Position numbers and translations under genes: made by a program. Of a stretch of 64,000 nt of DNA, positions 1 through 11,700 are shown one piece after another. The DNA comes from Aurantiochytrium sp. KH105 (taxonomy: Eukaryota > Sar > Bigyra > Thraustochytrida > Thraustochytriidae): NCBI GenBank assembly GCA_003116975.1, contig BGKB01000006.1, forward strand, positions 434,001 to 498,000, given 5' to 3'. The notes below the pieces were generated by a model that worked only from the letters and a program-made list of their open reading frames with translations, searched no databases and had not been told where the DNA came from. Positions within the stretch are counted from its first letter, which is position 1, and every line of letters starts with the position of its first letter.

Positions 1-3000
1 TCGACACTGCCTGCATTGCCATTGTTCATGCCATCCTCGTCTTCCTCATCCTCCATTTCGTTTTCGTCGCGCCTTTCATCCTCAACACTCTGCCCGTTCT
101 CGCTCTCACTTCCCGAGTTCCGCTTTCGAGGAATGCTATCTTCTTCACGCTGAAGGGCTTTGATGGCCTTAGCCATCTTCTCGAACGAGTTCGGCAATTC
201 CATCTGAGGTACGCCGGCCGTAAAGGCGACTTGCACGATGCACTCAAGAACAGCAACAACCTCGTCATGAAAATTGAAGGCTGCAAGACGATGGTTCTCG
301 ACGATCGTGTGCAAGAATAGCTGTGGGCAGTCTCGCTCTTCATTGCGCGTTGTTGCCATAAGCATCACCCACGTGCCCTGCTGTGTCTTGCGAAGATAAA
401 AACCTCGCCCGAGAATGGTTGAGTTGTTTGGCAGCTCTTGAAAAAGTTCCCAGGTCTCGCCGTTATTTGCAAAGACATGAGCAATTCCTGCTCCCGCACC
501 AAGGTCTCCGTCGAACGAAAACGGGCTGTGACGGACGTAGCGCACAGGGTCTTCGTCCTCCTGGTCCTCTGGTTTTCGCAAGACAGGATGTAGGCCAGGA
601 GCAACTTCCAACACGCCGTAGGAGGGCTCGCTTTTCACGCGCAAAAGTGTCCGCGCCGAGACCAGGCTCGGCCCACGGCTCCCTGCTCTGTCAGCCGCCT
701 TCTGGAGAGAAAGTGCAGTGTTCAAAGCAAGCTGGTCATCCTCAATGTCCTGAGATGCCTGCATCATACTTGGACCCGTCAACACTTTATCTGACTCCTT
801 CGCTTCCTCGTCCGGTGGCATAGATGATGTTTGAGAGTCTGCGAGAGTCTCGATTACCTCCCCAGACTCTGCTTTGACAGCTGATGGGCCGATTCTGCAC
901 GGAAGAATTTTTCCGACAAGGCAAATGTCATAGAGATCGTGCAGCTTTGACCCCCGACCTTCTCCCTGTCGGCGTGGAGCGTTTTTCATCTGAAGCACCT
1001 TACCAAGACGATTCATGAAGGCAACACCGACGAAAGTGCCCACTGTCTTGGTCGCGTTCAGCTTTCGCAGGACATTTTTCGAATTTAAGCCCCTGACCTT
1101 GGAGGCCAGCTCCCGCACATTCTTGTCAAGATCATCGTCTCTGTCTATGAATACATTCTCGCTCATCCACTTGATCTCTTCTTTGCAGGTCGTCGACATG
1201 AAGATTGGCTTGGAGTCTCCACTCCATTCGAATGAGTCAAAGGCGCAAATCATTTGCTTGACCGTCTCACCATCAGTCAGGGGCGTCAATCCTAACACGA
1301 TGAAAAGGCCATCGACAATATCTGGAAGGTGATCACGCCCCTTTGGCGTAGAGTCTAGCCCCTCAGCAAGCGACTGAAAGGCTGCTTCAGAATACCTTTT
1401 CTTGGTGCGAAGTCCAAGAAGAAATCCCCCTATCGTGCGCAACTCTTCCCATTCCACGGTTTGGGCACCCGCGAAATAGGAACCGATTTGCAGGAACAAA
1501 TCCTGCACGATGGAGATGTGCTCCTCCGCGTTACTCGCCTCTTGAGTCCGCTGGGCAAGAGCGCTCCCGCTGTTTCCTCTTCCAGATGCAGTCTCAAAGG
1601 TGTTTGCGAGCAGAAAGACTTGCTGCATCGTGCTTGCTTTAGAAAGCTTGTCGAAAAGAGAATCTGCGGTACCGCCCATCTCATCCACGAACCGACTGTC
1701 CAGAATAACTGGTAATGGACAAAATACATACGCTTCGTGGGCAGTATTGCTATCATTCGTTAGTTGTTGGATGACAGCGACGAGCTTCTTTGCATCCCCT
1801 TCACCACCTGCGCGAGTAATCAAACGAGCGAGATCTTCCGGCTCGACTCCAGCCTGCACGAACCATGCCAACAGGGAAAGGCCAGTATGAAGAAGACTGG
1901 TCTGACGACTGGTCTCAGGACCGTTGCTGTAAAGTGCCTTCATTGCGCTTTGTAAATGGACGAGAAGGCGCAGATTGTGGTCAACCGTTCCCACTGAAAA
2001 ACCTTCCTGGACGCGAGGAAATCCGAGCTTCTTTGTCCATTCAGAGGGCGCGAGAAGCGATCGATCCATGATCTTGCTGAAGACATGTTCGATGCACTCT
2101 GCCGGAAGAACACGATTAGGCTCCACTCGAAGCGCATAAACTGGATAAGCACCACCATTTTGCTGCGCCAGTACCAAAGAGGTTGAACTAAAGGACGATT
2201 TTGTACCAGACCCCCGGAACCGTGAGACCAAACTGTTGAGAGATTCACCAGCGAGAGTATGAGGCATGAAGACAAAGGTTGCAAGTAGTGAGAGCGGCTC
2301 TGTGCTTGCTTCGCAGGCATCACGAAGAACATTGTCACGTACAACGCACTTGAAATCGTTCCACTGTTCTTCTCCAGCAGGAAGCAATGCATGAGGAAGA
2401 TTATAAGCCGGGTTCGCAGCCCATGCAAACCATGCGAGCACAAGAAGTGCCCTTGAGGGTTCATCTCGATCATTGTTGCTCCAGGACCGCGTCAATGCTG
2501 TTAGAAGCGATTCACGTGCTTGCGTTGAAAAGAATCGAGCGTGACGTGACTTCATGCTTTCGACGTCGGATGCATCTGTGTTTCGGGCATTATACTCGAC
2601 ATAGAGTCGCAATAGTTCTGGCGACACAACGAGTTCCAAATCGTGCTCAAATTGCAGCTCCTCGAAAGCGAAGCTGTTGCGCGCAATAGAACGAATTGAG
2701 AATCTGTACACAGATGGCTTGATATCGCGCAAAAATACCTCGAGAACACTTGAGACAGCCTTGTTCTCGGAAATTTTTTCGGTACGCAGAATTGAGCACA
2801 TGCGAAGGCAGACGTTGAAGCGATCCCAATCCGTGATCGATTTCGTCTCGATCGGCGCAATCGCTTTGACAAGCCTGAGAAAATACGATTCTTGCGCACT
2901 GACCCCGTCAATGATCCCGCTTTGCGCTAGAATCGCTTGCAGCACATGCTCACGAACAAAACGAGGAAATGAGACCTCCTTTTCCTTATTCGGATGACTC

Positions 3001-6000
3001 GCGGCGCCACGAACGAGGATCTCGGCCATTGCGGCTGGAGAGAGCAGTTGATGCCAATCCGTTCTTGAGCGAAGACGTTTAAGTCGGTCCCAGAGGCTAT
3101 CTGCCGTGCTTCCTGTCGCCCACTTAACGAGAGGCTCGAGCCGCGAATAGAGAATCTCAGCTGCATTGGCGAGCTTCTCGCGCCATGAAGAGTGCAGGCA
3201 CAACCGCAGAAGTGCGGCGCCCATAACGAGCTTTTCGTTGCTTCCTAACACGCCTTGCACCATGCGACGGTCTCCTTCGGATGAGGCAAGTAGCACCTCC
3301 GCCACTTTGGGCTGCTGCAAGAGAGCAGTGGCAGGGTCATCAATCTGCACAAGATTCAGAATGAGGCGCTGCTCGAGAACACGATCTCCCTTCGTTCCAG
3401 ACTTAAAGTCAAAGTGCAGGTCCGACCGCAGGAAATCTTGAATGAGACTTGAAAAGTCATCCCTTGAATTTTGGATTGTGGCCGCGCTCGGCCGCGCCGC
3501 CTGGTGCTTAAGAATGGACCAGGCCAGCGCCGCGACTCTGTGTTGCAGTTCTGCCGCAACACGCGTGCTGATCTTCTCTTGACTTGGCCCAGTCACTGCG
3601 TCACGCATCGCTTCGAGGTCTTGGCTCAGTCGCTCGACGACCAGATCTGGCAACGGCAGAGAAGCCATACGTGTCTTGCTCAGCGAGAGCGCCAGCAAGA
3701 GCCGCGAAGGCGCCTCTTGCAGCAAGTGCAGGAGAACAGGCGTGGGAATCTCCGGTGTTCGGGCCCAGCTGCGATAAACATCATTCCAATGCAGATCTCC
3801 GCCACGAATCGCAGTCTGCTCGATGATATCGCTTAACGGCGTCATTGCATCTCCTCGGCCTGGATCCACATAGTAGATCTCTCGAATTGCGGAGATCGCG
3901 GCGTCGGTGTCTAGTGGTGCATTTAGCGGGCTGCAAAGAATTTCTCCTGGATTGTCTGTGCGACTGATATTCAGTCGGTCTTCAAATGCACACATGGGCC
4001 GGATCGCCGGTTGACCCTCCAGGCACGCGAGGAGAATCCACACGCGCAAAGCCTGGGGCGCTAAGAACATGACTGGATCATTCGCAATGTCAGCAAAGTG
4101 TACCATCTTTGTGACGTCCTCAAGGTTCTCAACGTATGTCCATAGGACGCTTGCGACAACATCTCCAAGAAGAACAGCCCCGGATCCATTTTCGAAGGTG
4201 AACTTGCTGTCGGGTTTTGTATCGGACGCCAATGTCCGCAACATGCGCTGAAGCAGGGCCGGCTGCGGAGAAAGGCGCAGAGCGAACTCACTAAGAAAAG
4301 GAGGAACGCTCGCAGACTCGTCGTCCTCGAGGAAAGCCGAGAGCGACTGCACATGGCTCATGTCCGACGTAAGGTCGAGATGTGGGCCGAGAAGGACCCT
4401 GAGTCCGAGAATAACACGATAGAATGGCTGGTCCGAAGAAGGAAGGCGCGCCCGCGCGTGGAAAATGTCCACATGCTCGAATTTGGTGAGACCTTCGATT
4501 GATGTCGTCTGAAACGATGTAAGGTCGCGCGTTGCAGCGTTGACGACCAAAAGTAAAGGCTTGCGACATCTCGCACAGTGCGAGGCAATAACGTGGAGAC
4601 GATCACGGACCAGTAGCTGAGCGTGCAGGAGTACAAGTACCACTGGCTCTTCTTCGCTTTCAGTCACATTCAATGACAAAAGTCCACGGAGCTTCTCGAT
4701 ACAACGTGGGTCTCGAGCGTTGAGGAAATCAAGCCTTGAAAATGTCTCCGTAAGCGTTGAGGTGAGGGCCTCTGCATCCTCCGTTACGATAACGCGAGTA
4801 TTTTTCCGCACCGAACATTCGGCGTCGTCTCCCGCGAGCAGCGAGTCGCGGACGTCTTGCACCCAGTTTGTGGCCTGCTCCGCTCGACGGCGAATTCTGT
4901 CCAAGGTCTGTTGGGTAAAGCTGGAAGAGTCGATGAGCTCGCGAGAAGCCTTGCGCAGGAGGCCATCGTACACAGTGTATCGCTCTGTCTGAATGACCGG
5001 ACTCACGTCTTTGGCACGCTCGGACACCATATCGTGGAGAAAGACCCGAGGACGAATGTCAGCCGACAAGCGGTTGTAAAGCGCCATAAGCCCTTTGGTG
5101 AAGTAGAAGATGAGCTTGACGCAGCGGCTCTCAGACGCGACACCGAGCAGTTTCTCGAGCATCCCACTGTTTGTGCGCCCTGTAAGGCGCACAAAGTAGA
5201 ATGTAGAGACTGACATTTCGGCGCGGCGAGAAAGTCGATCGGCAATGCTCCAAAAGTTGCTGGGCTCTACGTCAAGGTACTCACAAGAGAACTTGGTTCG
5301 TGTGCTCAGTAGATCGTGAAGGTGGCCCCACATGTCATCTGTGGCGAGCACTGCGGTTGCAGGTGTGCCAGAGGATCGACCTGTGATGAGGGCCAGAGCT
5401 GCTTCCCGCGCCGCAAGCTCTTCAGGCCCCATGGCATCGTGTGGCGTTAGAATGGACTCCCAAACTTCGTGGACTGGACCCCTGAACAAATCTGGCGCGA
5501 CAGAGACTAGCGAGGTCACCGACATGCAATTGAGGACGAGCTGGTTTGTTTTGAGCTTCTCAAAGACAATTTCCGTCGGAGACACCGCATCGCTCCTCTC
5601 TTTGACGCTGATGAAGATGGAAAGAACCTGCGCAAGCGTCTCGGCCGTCTCAACGTATGCAGTCTTGGCATAGCGTTGCAAAAGCCCTGCGAGCTCGTGT
5701 CGTTCAGACAGCGTGCTGTCGAAATCAAGATACGTTGCTGGCAAGAGAACGAGGTAGCGACGAAAGCTGAGGTTGTCCTGTTCCGGTGCAACGCTGCTGC
5801 GTGGCAGCACGGCCAAGGAAGGAAGGCGCATGCCTTCGACATCGACCTTGCCAGGGTGCGCCAACGAAATGAGAAATCGGCGCTCGCAGCTCTCTTCGAG
5901 CGACCGATAGGCGCCTTTCTCGTTGCTGCGCACATCGTCATCCTTGGATGGTGTTGCGTCCATTTCAAGGAGAATGTGCGTGAAATGGTGAGCATGCGCG

Positions 6001-8027
6001 AGGTGTGACGTGCTTTGCTGCTGTGATCCGTCATGGAGATCGTGAGAATCACCACCGCCGATGAGGGACCTGACCATGGCGCCCTCGCGTCTTCCTCTGG
6101 AAACAGGGGTCGGCGATCGCGGCGTGCTCCCATCCGTCGCCTGGCTTGCGGGAACAGCATTCTCGTGTTGAGAGCGTGTTGTGCGCCCCGCTAATTGCGG
6201 TGGCTCCGCAAGTACGCGCTCGAGAGGAGACGAGTCTGCCGCGTGCACTCCTGATGGGACAAACTCATAAAAGACCAGAGTGTCGCGCTCTTCACGGATC
6301 GGGAGGACGGAATTGAAGATTTTGTCGCGCGCCCCTTCGCAGAACTCATCGGGAATTCGCGAGTAAAGACCGTCGAGACGGGATCCTACCTCAATGATTT
6401 TATCGCCGGCATCATCGTTGGACACACTCAGACAGCGCGAGACAAAGGGTGCTTCGTTGCCTGAAGCAAGGTGAGCATCCTGATGATTGCTGGCACGGTA
6501 CCCGATGACTAAGATCACACGCTCAGCTTCGCCGTCTGCTTGGTCACGCGTCTCAATGTGCGGATCTCGTGCGGCGGTCAAACACGCGCTCAAGGTTGAT
6601 GCTTCGCGGAGGTCCATGAGACGCTGCTTCTTGGAACAGTACTGGCGCAGCTTTGGCGTAAAGGTATCTTTGCTCGTGCCTTCTTCCATGGCCAGTTTTT
6701 CATCGTCGCGATTGAGAAGATTGAAGATATCCGGCTCACCGGAGTCTGGAAGGATCGCCTGCACAAATTCGTTGACGATCGGTCGTGTTTGATGAAACCA
6801 CTTTTGCTCTGCGGCGACGAGAGCGAGGCGCCGCTTCAAAGAAAGCACAGGAGCTTGCATCTGGCCCGATCCGCCTCGGATATTGCGTCGATGCCACTTG
6901 TCCAGAGGTGTGAGTTTCGCTCCGCGGTTCGGATCGACAAAAACGACCTCATTGCCGTTTTCCTGCGTTTGCGTAACGCTGCGCCTAAGAGCGTCAATGA
7001 AGACACGCTTGTTGCGCTGGAACTTATCAATGGTTGCGTCAAGGAGATGTCTCACCGACCCATCTCGATGTTCGGAATCTTTGGCGAGCTTGCGCAAGAT
7101 GTCCTTGAGGCAAGCGCTGGTCTGCGTATCGCTAGCCTTGGCAAGCTCCGACTTGCAAAGTGTGCCAAGGACGGCGCTCAGCTCTGCGTTGTCGTAGAAG
7201 CGTAAGCGCATAATGGGGATGATGAAGCCAAAGTCTTCCTCATCTTGGAGTCGGTGCAGCAACTCGTCCGGCTTGCAACCTCGCAAGTCCTCCAGAAGGC
7301 TGGAAAGCTCATTGCGCTCGCCGAGCTTGCGGATGATGCGTACGATTCTCAGGTCCGCCTCGCCGACAGCGTCCTCCAGCATACTCGCCAGATTGTCTTG
7401 GTTGACAACGCACTCATAGCTACCTTCGTTGTTGTCTTGACGTTTTCTTGCCACGATTTTCCCACCGAGCCAACGTTGACACGCATATCCAATCTGACCG
7501 CGGCCTACCAGGCCCAACCACGTGTAGCGTTTGAGCTTGCTTAGCGCTGAGACGGGCTCAAACACGAGATCTTCATAGTCCACATCGCGCAGTTTGGCGC
7601 TCCAAAGATCGAGCCTCTTTTCCCAAGTAAGAATGGCAGCGTCGGCCGCGTTGTGCTTAATCTCTTCGTGCCATTCGTCAATTTGTTCAAGAGAGACATC
7701 AGCGTCGTCGTCAAAGTCAAAGTCAGAGTCCTCCTCCTCAAGGTCATTCGCAACATCGGACCCATACATCTCATCCGCCTGGATGACTTCAACCCCCTTG
7801 CGCTCCTCTTGCCTCTCTAAATCATCGATCTCGTGCTCCTCTTCATTTTCCTCGTGCTCTTGCCCGACGTCATCATTTTCGTCTTCCTCGTCAAGGTCTC
7901 GACCGCGAGATCCATCATGCGCATCGCTCCAGTCCATACTTGCCGCGCCCGAGTCGGAGTCAAAGTCCGAGTTTTCCTCTTCAAGCAGCTGCGCCAGCGC
8001 GTCCTCATCCCTGTTACTACCCGCCAT
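1..8027 (-). CDS. Giant acidic protein of unknown function, 5' part (runs off the left edge)
   Basis: The minus-strand frame from the ATG at 8027 was spot-checked near 8025, 7700, 6190, 5000, 3440, 2400, 1440 and 100 and is the same frame each time, reading as sensible protein with no stop seen. It gives 2675 codons and is still open at base 1, so the C-terminus is missing. The first ~110 residues are very rich in Asp and Glu; the middle is a long, probably helical, Leu-rich stretch; the last residues before the edge are again Ser/Glu/Asp rich. I saw no Walker A motif, zinc finger, transmembrane segment or signal peptide and recognise no family. The ATG is the first in frame after an upstream TAA (8274-8276), although the frame between them is open and contains a repeated ESGR peptide, so a longer N-terminus made by splicing is possible. 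It is divergent from the RNF213-like gene and has similar, less GC-rich coding sequence. That it is coding is near certain; its function is unknown. Confidence 0.85.
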   Translation of the reverse strand, partial: MAGSNRDEDALAQLLEEENSDFDSDSGAASMDWSDAHDGSRGRDLDEEDENDDVGQEHEENEEEHEIDDLERQEERKGVEVIQADEMYGSDVANDLEEEDSDFDFDDDADVSLEQIDEWHEEIKHNAADAAILTWEKRLDLWSAKLRDVDYEDLVFEPVSALSKLKRYTWLGLVGRGQIGYACQRWLGGKIVARKRQDNNEGSYECVVNQDNLASMLEDAVGEADLRIVRIIRKLGERNELSSLLEDLRGCKPDELLHRLQDEEDFGFIIPIMRLRFYDNAELSAVLGTLCKSELAKASDTQTSACLKDILRKLAKDSEHRDGSVRHLLDATIDKFQRNKRVFIDALRRSVTQTQENGNEVVFVDPNRGAKLTPLDKWHRRNIRGGSGQMQAPVLSLKRRLALVAAEQKWFHQTRPIVNEFVQAILPDSGEPDIFNLLNRDDEKLAMEEGTSKDTFTPKLRQYCSKKQRLMDLREASTLSACLTAARDPHIETRDQADGEAERVILVIGYRASNHQDAHLASGNEAPFVSRCLSVSNDDAGDKIIEVGSRLDGLYSRIPDEFCEGARDKIFNSVLPIREERDTLVFYEFVPSGVHAADSSPLERVLAEPPQLAGRTTRSQHENAVPASQATDGSTPRSPTPVSRGRREGAMVRSLIGGGDSHDLHDGSQQQSTSHLAHAHHFTHILLEMDATPSKDDDVRSNEKGAYRSLEESCERRFLISLAHPGKVDVEGMRLPSLAVLPRSSVAPEQDNLSFRRYLVLLPATYLDFDSTLSERHELAGLLQRYAKTAYVETAETLAQVLSIFISVKERSDAVSPTEIVFEKLKTNQLVLNCMSVTSLVSVAPDLFRGPVHEVWESILTPHDAMGPEELAAREAALALITGRSSGTPATAVLATDDMWGHLHDLLSTRTKFSCEYLDVEPSNFWSIADRLSRRAEMSVSTFYFVRLTGRTNSGMLEKLLGVASESRCVKLIFYFTKGLMALYNRLSADIRPRVFLHDMVSERAKDVSPVIQTERYTVYDGLLRKASRELIDSSSFTQQTLDRIRRRAEQATNWVQDVRDSLLAGDDAECSVRKNTRVIVTEDAEALTSTLTETFSRLDFLNARDPRCIEKLRGLLSLNVTESEEEPVVLVLLHAQLLVRDRLHVIASHCARCRKPLLLVVNAATRDLTSFQTTSIEGLTKFEHVDIFHARARLPSSDQPFYRVILGLRVLLGPHLDLTSDMSHVQSLSAFLEDDESASVPPFLSEFALRLSPQPALLQRMLRTLASDTKPDSKFTFENGSGAVLLGDVVASVLWTYVENLEDVTKMVHFADIANDPVMFLAPQALRVWILLACLEGQPAIRPMCAFEDRLNISRTDNPGEILCSPLNAPLDTDAAISAIREIYYVDPGRGDAMTPLSDIIEQTAIRGGDLHWNDVYRSWARTPEIPTPVLLHLLQEAPSRLLLALSLSKTRMASLPLPDLVVERLSQDLEAMRDAVTGPSQEKISTRVAAELQHRVAALAWSILKHQAARPSAATIQNSRDDFSSLIQDFLRSDLHFDFKSGTKGDRVLEQRLILNLVQIDDPATALLQQPKVAEVLLASSEGDRRMVQGVLGSNEKLVMGAALLRLCLHSSWREKLANAAEILYSRLEPLVKWATGSTADSLWDRLKRLRSRTDWHQLLSPAAMAEILVRGAASHPNKEKEVSFPRFVREHVLQAILAQSGIIDGVSAQESYFLRLVKAIAPIETKSITDWDRFNVCLRMCSILRTEKISENKAVSSVLEVFLRDIKPSVYRFSIRSIARNSFAFEELQFEHDLELVVSPELLRLYVEYNARNTDASDVESMKSRHARFFSTQARESLLTALTRSWSNNDRDEPSRALLVLAWFAWAANPAYNLPHALLPAGEEQWNDFKCVVRDNVLRDACEASTEPLSLLATFVFMPHTLAGESLNSLVSRFRGSGTKSSFSSTSLVLAQQNGGAYPVYALRVEPNRVLPAECIEHVFSKIMDRSLLAPSEWTKKLGFPRVQEGFSVGTVDHNLRLLVHLQSAMKALYSNGPETSRQTSLLHTGLSLLAWFVQAGVEPEDLARLITRAGGEGDAKKLVAVIQQLTNDSNTAHEAYVFCPLPVILDSRFVDEMGGTADSLFDKLSKASTMQQVFLLANTFETASGRGNSGSALAQRTQEASNAEEHISIVQDLFLQIGSYFAGAQTVEWEELRTIGGFLLGLRTKKRYSEAAFQSLAEGLDSTPKGRDHLPDIVDGLFIVLGLTPLTDGETVKQMICAFDSFEWSGDSKPIFMSTTCKEEIKWMSENVFIDRDDDLDKNVRELASKVRGLNSKNVLRKLNATKTVGTFVGVAFMNRLGKVLQMKNAPRRQGEGRGSKLHDLYDICLVGKILPCRIGPSAVKAESGEVIETLADSQTSSMPPDEEAKESDKVLTGPSMMQASQDIEDDQLALNTALSLQKAADRAGSRGPSLVSARTLLRVKSEPSYGVLEVAPGLHPVLRKPEDQEDEDPVRYVRHSPFSFDGDLGAGAGIAHVFANNGETWELFQELPNNSTILGRGFYLRKTQQGTWVMLMATTRNEERDCPQLFLHTIVENHRLAAFNFHDEVVAVLECIVQVAFTAGVPQMELPNSFEKMAKAIKALQREEDSIPRKRNSGSESENGQSVEDERRDENEMEDEEDEDGMNNGNAGSV

Positions 8028-8718
8028 TTTACCGGCCTCGCCCACAAGCAATCTCTGATCGCTTCTGTCGCGCCCAGACTCGCGTCCGGACTCGCGCCCG
8101 GACTCGCGCCCGGACTCGCGCCTCTTCTCGTGCCTGGGCTCGTGGCTAGCCTCGCTCCGCTCACCACGAGTCCTCCTCTCCCCTCGCCCCGCACAGCGGC
8201 AATGGGGTTTGCTGCAAGTTGCGTGGTTCGTTCTTTCAATCAAGCCGTGAAAATCGTGCCACGCCGGCGCTCTTTATCATGAAAATGGTGCTGGTGAATG
8301 AACGATCGACCGACGAGGCTCGCGCCAGTCGCTGTCGCTGTATAGGCCCGTGCTAGCCTAGCCTAGCCCAGCCTGCGATGCGACGCGACGATTGTCACGA
8401 TTGATCAGGAAGAGTTTCGTGACACAGGAAACTATCTATGCACGACACGTGCGCATTCGTGAGAGGCCTATACCACAGACTTAGCTCCCTAGGATCAGCC
8501 TACGCCTACGCCCACGCCTAGCTAGACCCAGGCTACAGCCAAGATCATTCTCACGCGAGATTTGCTTGCCCGGCTTGGCTGGCTGCAGAGCGGGAACGGC
8601 GCGAGTTCGTGTTCGTGCGCGTACGCGTAAGCCCGCGAGCGCACGTACGCGTGCGAAAGCAAGACTTCTCGGTTGCGCGCGCTGGGCAGACGAGGCAGAC
8701 GAGGACTAGCAGGGCACC
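8028..8718. promoter_or_regulatory. Intergenic region between two divergent giant genes, probable bidirectional promoter
   Basis: These 691 bases separate the two start codons and must hold both 5' leaders and promoters. The side next to the minus-strand gene carries a 12-base tandem repeat. The centre has repeated gcctagcctag-type words (about 8350-8380) and cctacgcc-type words (about 8500-8520). I see no convincing TATA box. The role is inferred from gene orientation only. Confidence 0.5.
8070..8118. repeat. 12-base tandem repeat (about 4 copies) encoding ESGR on the minus strand
   Basis: The unit gactcgcgcccg occurs about four times with single-base changes. Read on the minus strand in the frame of the giant gene that starts at 8027 it encodes repeated Glu-Ser-Gly-Arg. 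It lies between the in-frame upstream stop (8274-8276) and the first ATG, so it is 5' leader unless translation begins upstream through an unseen exon. Confidence 0.8.
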
Positions 8719-11700
8719 ATGGTCTGGATTGTCTTCCGCAGGCCCGATGCAGACAAGGAGGTTAAGGTCGACGTCAAGTCGAAGAGCGAAAACTTTGAGA
8801 AAGATAAGAACGTTAAGGTGACACATCACGGGGCCCTTGTGCTGGTCAAGGTGACGATGGCGAAAGCCGGAGGCGGTTTCTTTGAAAAATTGAAGGAAGG
8901 TGCAAAGTCTCTTTTTGGTGGGTCCTCAGAAGAACCCATCAAAGTTTCTGTCATTCTCCAAGACGAAACTTTCTGCAGTCTAAGTGTACCTTTGAAGAAC
9001 CTAAAGACCTCAAATCCTGGCTTGGTCTGCTTTGTTGGTGACTGCCGCATCGGCGAATACCTTCTTTGCGTGAATTTTGTTGCGATCGAAGAGGGAATAC
9101 ACCCGCTTGCAATATTCAACAAGTACGAGGGAATGTTAGGCAAGTATCGAGGAAAAGTGTCAGCCGTCTTAGCCAATTACGACACGTGGACAATGGATTT
9201 GCCTTGGGACCTCAGCATGCCTAAGGAGCATGCACGTGCATCAGCAATTCTTTATGGAATTGGATGGGAGGAGGCCGCTCGAATTCATCTTTCGTGTCTC
9301 ATTACCAAATTGAGCGAGGTGCAATCCGTGGACTCCGACGTAGAGAAGATTCTCAGTCAGTCAACACCGTGGCATCTGATGCGTAACAAACTCTTGGTCG
9401 CCTTATTTGAGGACATCTTCAACAGTCCACATCCGGACGTAGAGAGTCCAAGCGCTTACAATTTTCCAGAAGACGTCCCTGAGGCCATCACGATTGCGTG
9501 CTCTATTCGCGATCTGGCAACGAATCGCAAATGGATTTCCCGTCGCGACTTCCAGGGCGACATTGTGTATGGAGCTTTGCTTTCTGTCACGCTACCTAGT
9601 GCCGAGATGGAGAATCTTCAGCTGCCACTTTTAGACTTTGAGCAAGTTCAGATTGCCAAGCAACTTGAGATACAGATAGCGACTCAATCTGCGTCAGCTC
9701 AAGACAGTTTCCTCTCATGGATGCAAAAGGCGGTGACCCAGTTGATGCCGCTGAATGAAGCGCTCGCCAGCTGCCTGATATTTTTCAGAGAACAGGAGGA
9801 GACGCTTCGTCTGATGCGTGTAAGCGTCGTCATGCGACGTTGGCGAAAGACCGGTCATAATTCCGAGTACTTTGAGGCGTTTGCCGCAGAGGAGATTCCC
9901 GTGGAGCAAGCGCCATATGTTGCACCGCTCGTCTTCGATGTTGCAAAAGACTCGACCGATGTGGAGAGTCTCCTTCTCATCGCCATTGGACCCCTTCTTC
10001 TAGCTTCGGCCTACCAATACTATCCCAATACATCCTCGGAGATGGCTACGCGAATGCTCAGGTACAATGAAGCACAAACATTCCTTTCAGCCTGGAAACG
10101 CTTATCTTTCAAATCTAGAATGCTCTCGTCCAGAGACATCCACTGGAAGCAGGCGTCTCGGAATATAAAAAGATTGGAAGCGTCCATCATTCCTTTTCTT
10201 CTGGCCCTGGGTCAGGACTTTCGAGACATCAATAATGAGGACTATGTTCGCTTCGTTTGCGCTGTCCTAATTCATCTTCCCCATGAAGTCCATGAAAAGG
10301 TCGTGCTGCCTACTCTTCCAGTGAATTCCGCGAGTCAATTTAAGGAGCTGCTGACCGAGATCAATCTTCAAATCAGAATTTGTCGCGCGTTGGTCAGGCA
10401 AGGACCTGACAAATCCCCTGAAAAGGCTCTTTTAGCCTTTGAGCGCGCATTCGGGAGGGAAGCTCGGCATTTGCAACACGTGACGGGATGGTGCATGCAT
10501 TGGTCCGCAGACGACAGTTCTAGAGAGGTTGACTCCAAAGAGGTCAAGGTTTACGCTATCGTCGCAGAGCATTTCAAAAAGTCAGCTTTGCGGGGAGGCG
10601 CCGAGCTCGTGCTGGATGGCATAAAATTGCTTAATGAGCGAGGCGAGCGTATGAAGGCACTTCAAGCGTACGTCAATTCGAGCCTACGAGCCCACATCAG
10701 CGAAGAGGTATTAGAAAGCCTGTCGAAGCGTTTGGAGATCTACACGCAAGAGATGACGGTCTTTCCGAACAAAAACGCTGAGGCACGTGCGCTAAAGGAT
10801 CTCAAGGCTTTTGAACGGCGCAACGGAGCTGCTGCCGCAGACTCTGTTTGGTTCCATCATGCCGCTGCTCACCTCGCCTCGCAGTCAGCAGAAAACCTGT
10901 GCACTGTGGACGATTTGTACGAACTTGTGGCCGACGCTCTTGTAGACGCGCGTAAGAACGTTGTCGAAGCCTTGGTAGAGCGAAGCTCGTGCACAGTGCT
11001 CGACCTGATCTTGAAGACTAGCGTCGACAAGGAAGTAAAGGCTCTTCGCGCGTTACTTGCGATGGGATCCGGCGGCGCAGTGTTGGGGCTGGACTCGAGT
11101 GCGGACGACGGAAAGGTTCAGCGACTTGCACGTCTTTCGGTGGCTGCGATCCCCATCCTTGCGGATGTCCGCAAAACCCCCCAGCGCTTACACAGGCTCG
11201 TGAGCTTTTTTGTCGACACTGTAAATCACACGTCTCGGTCCGTGACATGGGCGCAGAACTTCCAAAAAGAGCTCCATGTCATCCCGTGGTTTGGGCCCGT
11301 GAGTCTCGACACCTTGGTAAAAGAAGGCGAAGAGATTTTGCATCCTCTGGCTATCGAGGAGTGGCCAAAGCTCGTGCACGCGGAAGCAGAGCGCGACGGA
11401 ATTAGAGCGCTCATCGATATCCGCTCAAAAGAAGGCAAAGAGAGTCTTGACCAGATGCTTGAGCAGCTGCGCTCAGCGACACTTGTTCAAGACCCGCGAC
11501 TTACACCCAGCGCACGTCTCCTTTCAGAAATTTGCCATCATTTGGATGGATTGACACCACGGAGCCAACCCAAGGATGCCACAAAGGAGATTGTCGGTCT
11601 TGCGCGACTCCTGTCTCAGACGAAAGTGCGCGACTCATCCGTTCTGAGCCTTGTTCGACTACTGAGCTTCGAAGATTCAAAGCCACAAACTCTACTTGAT

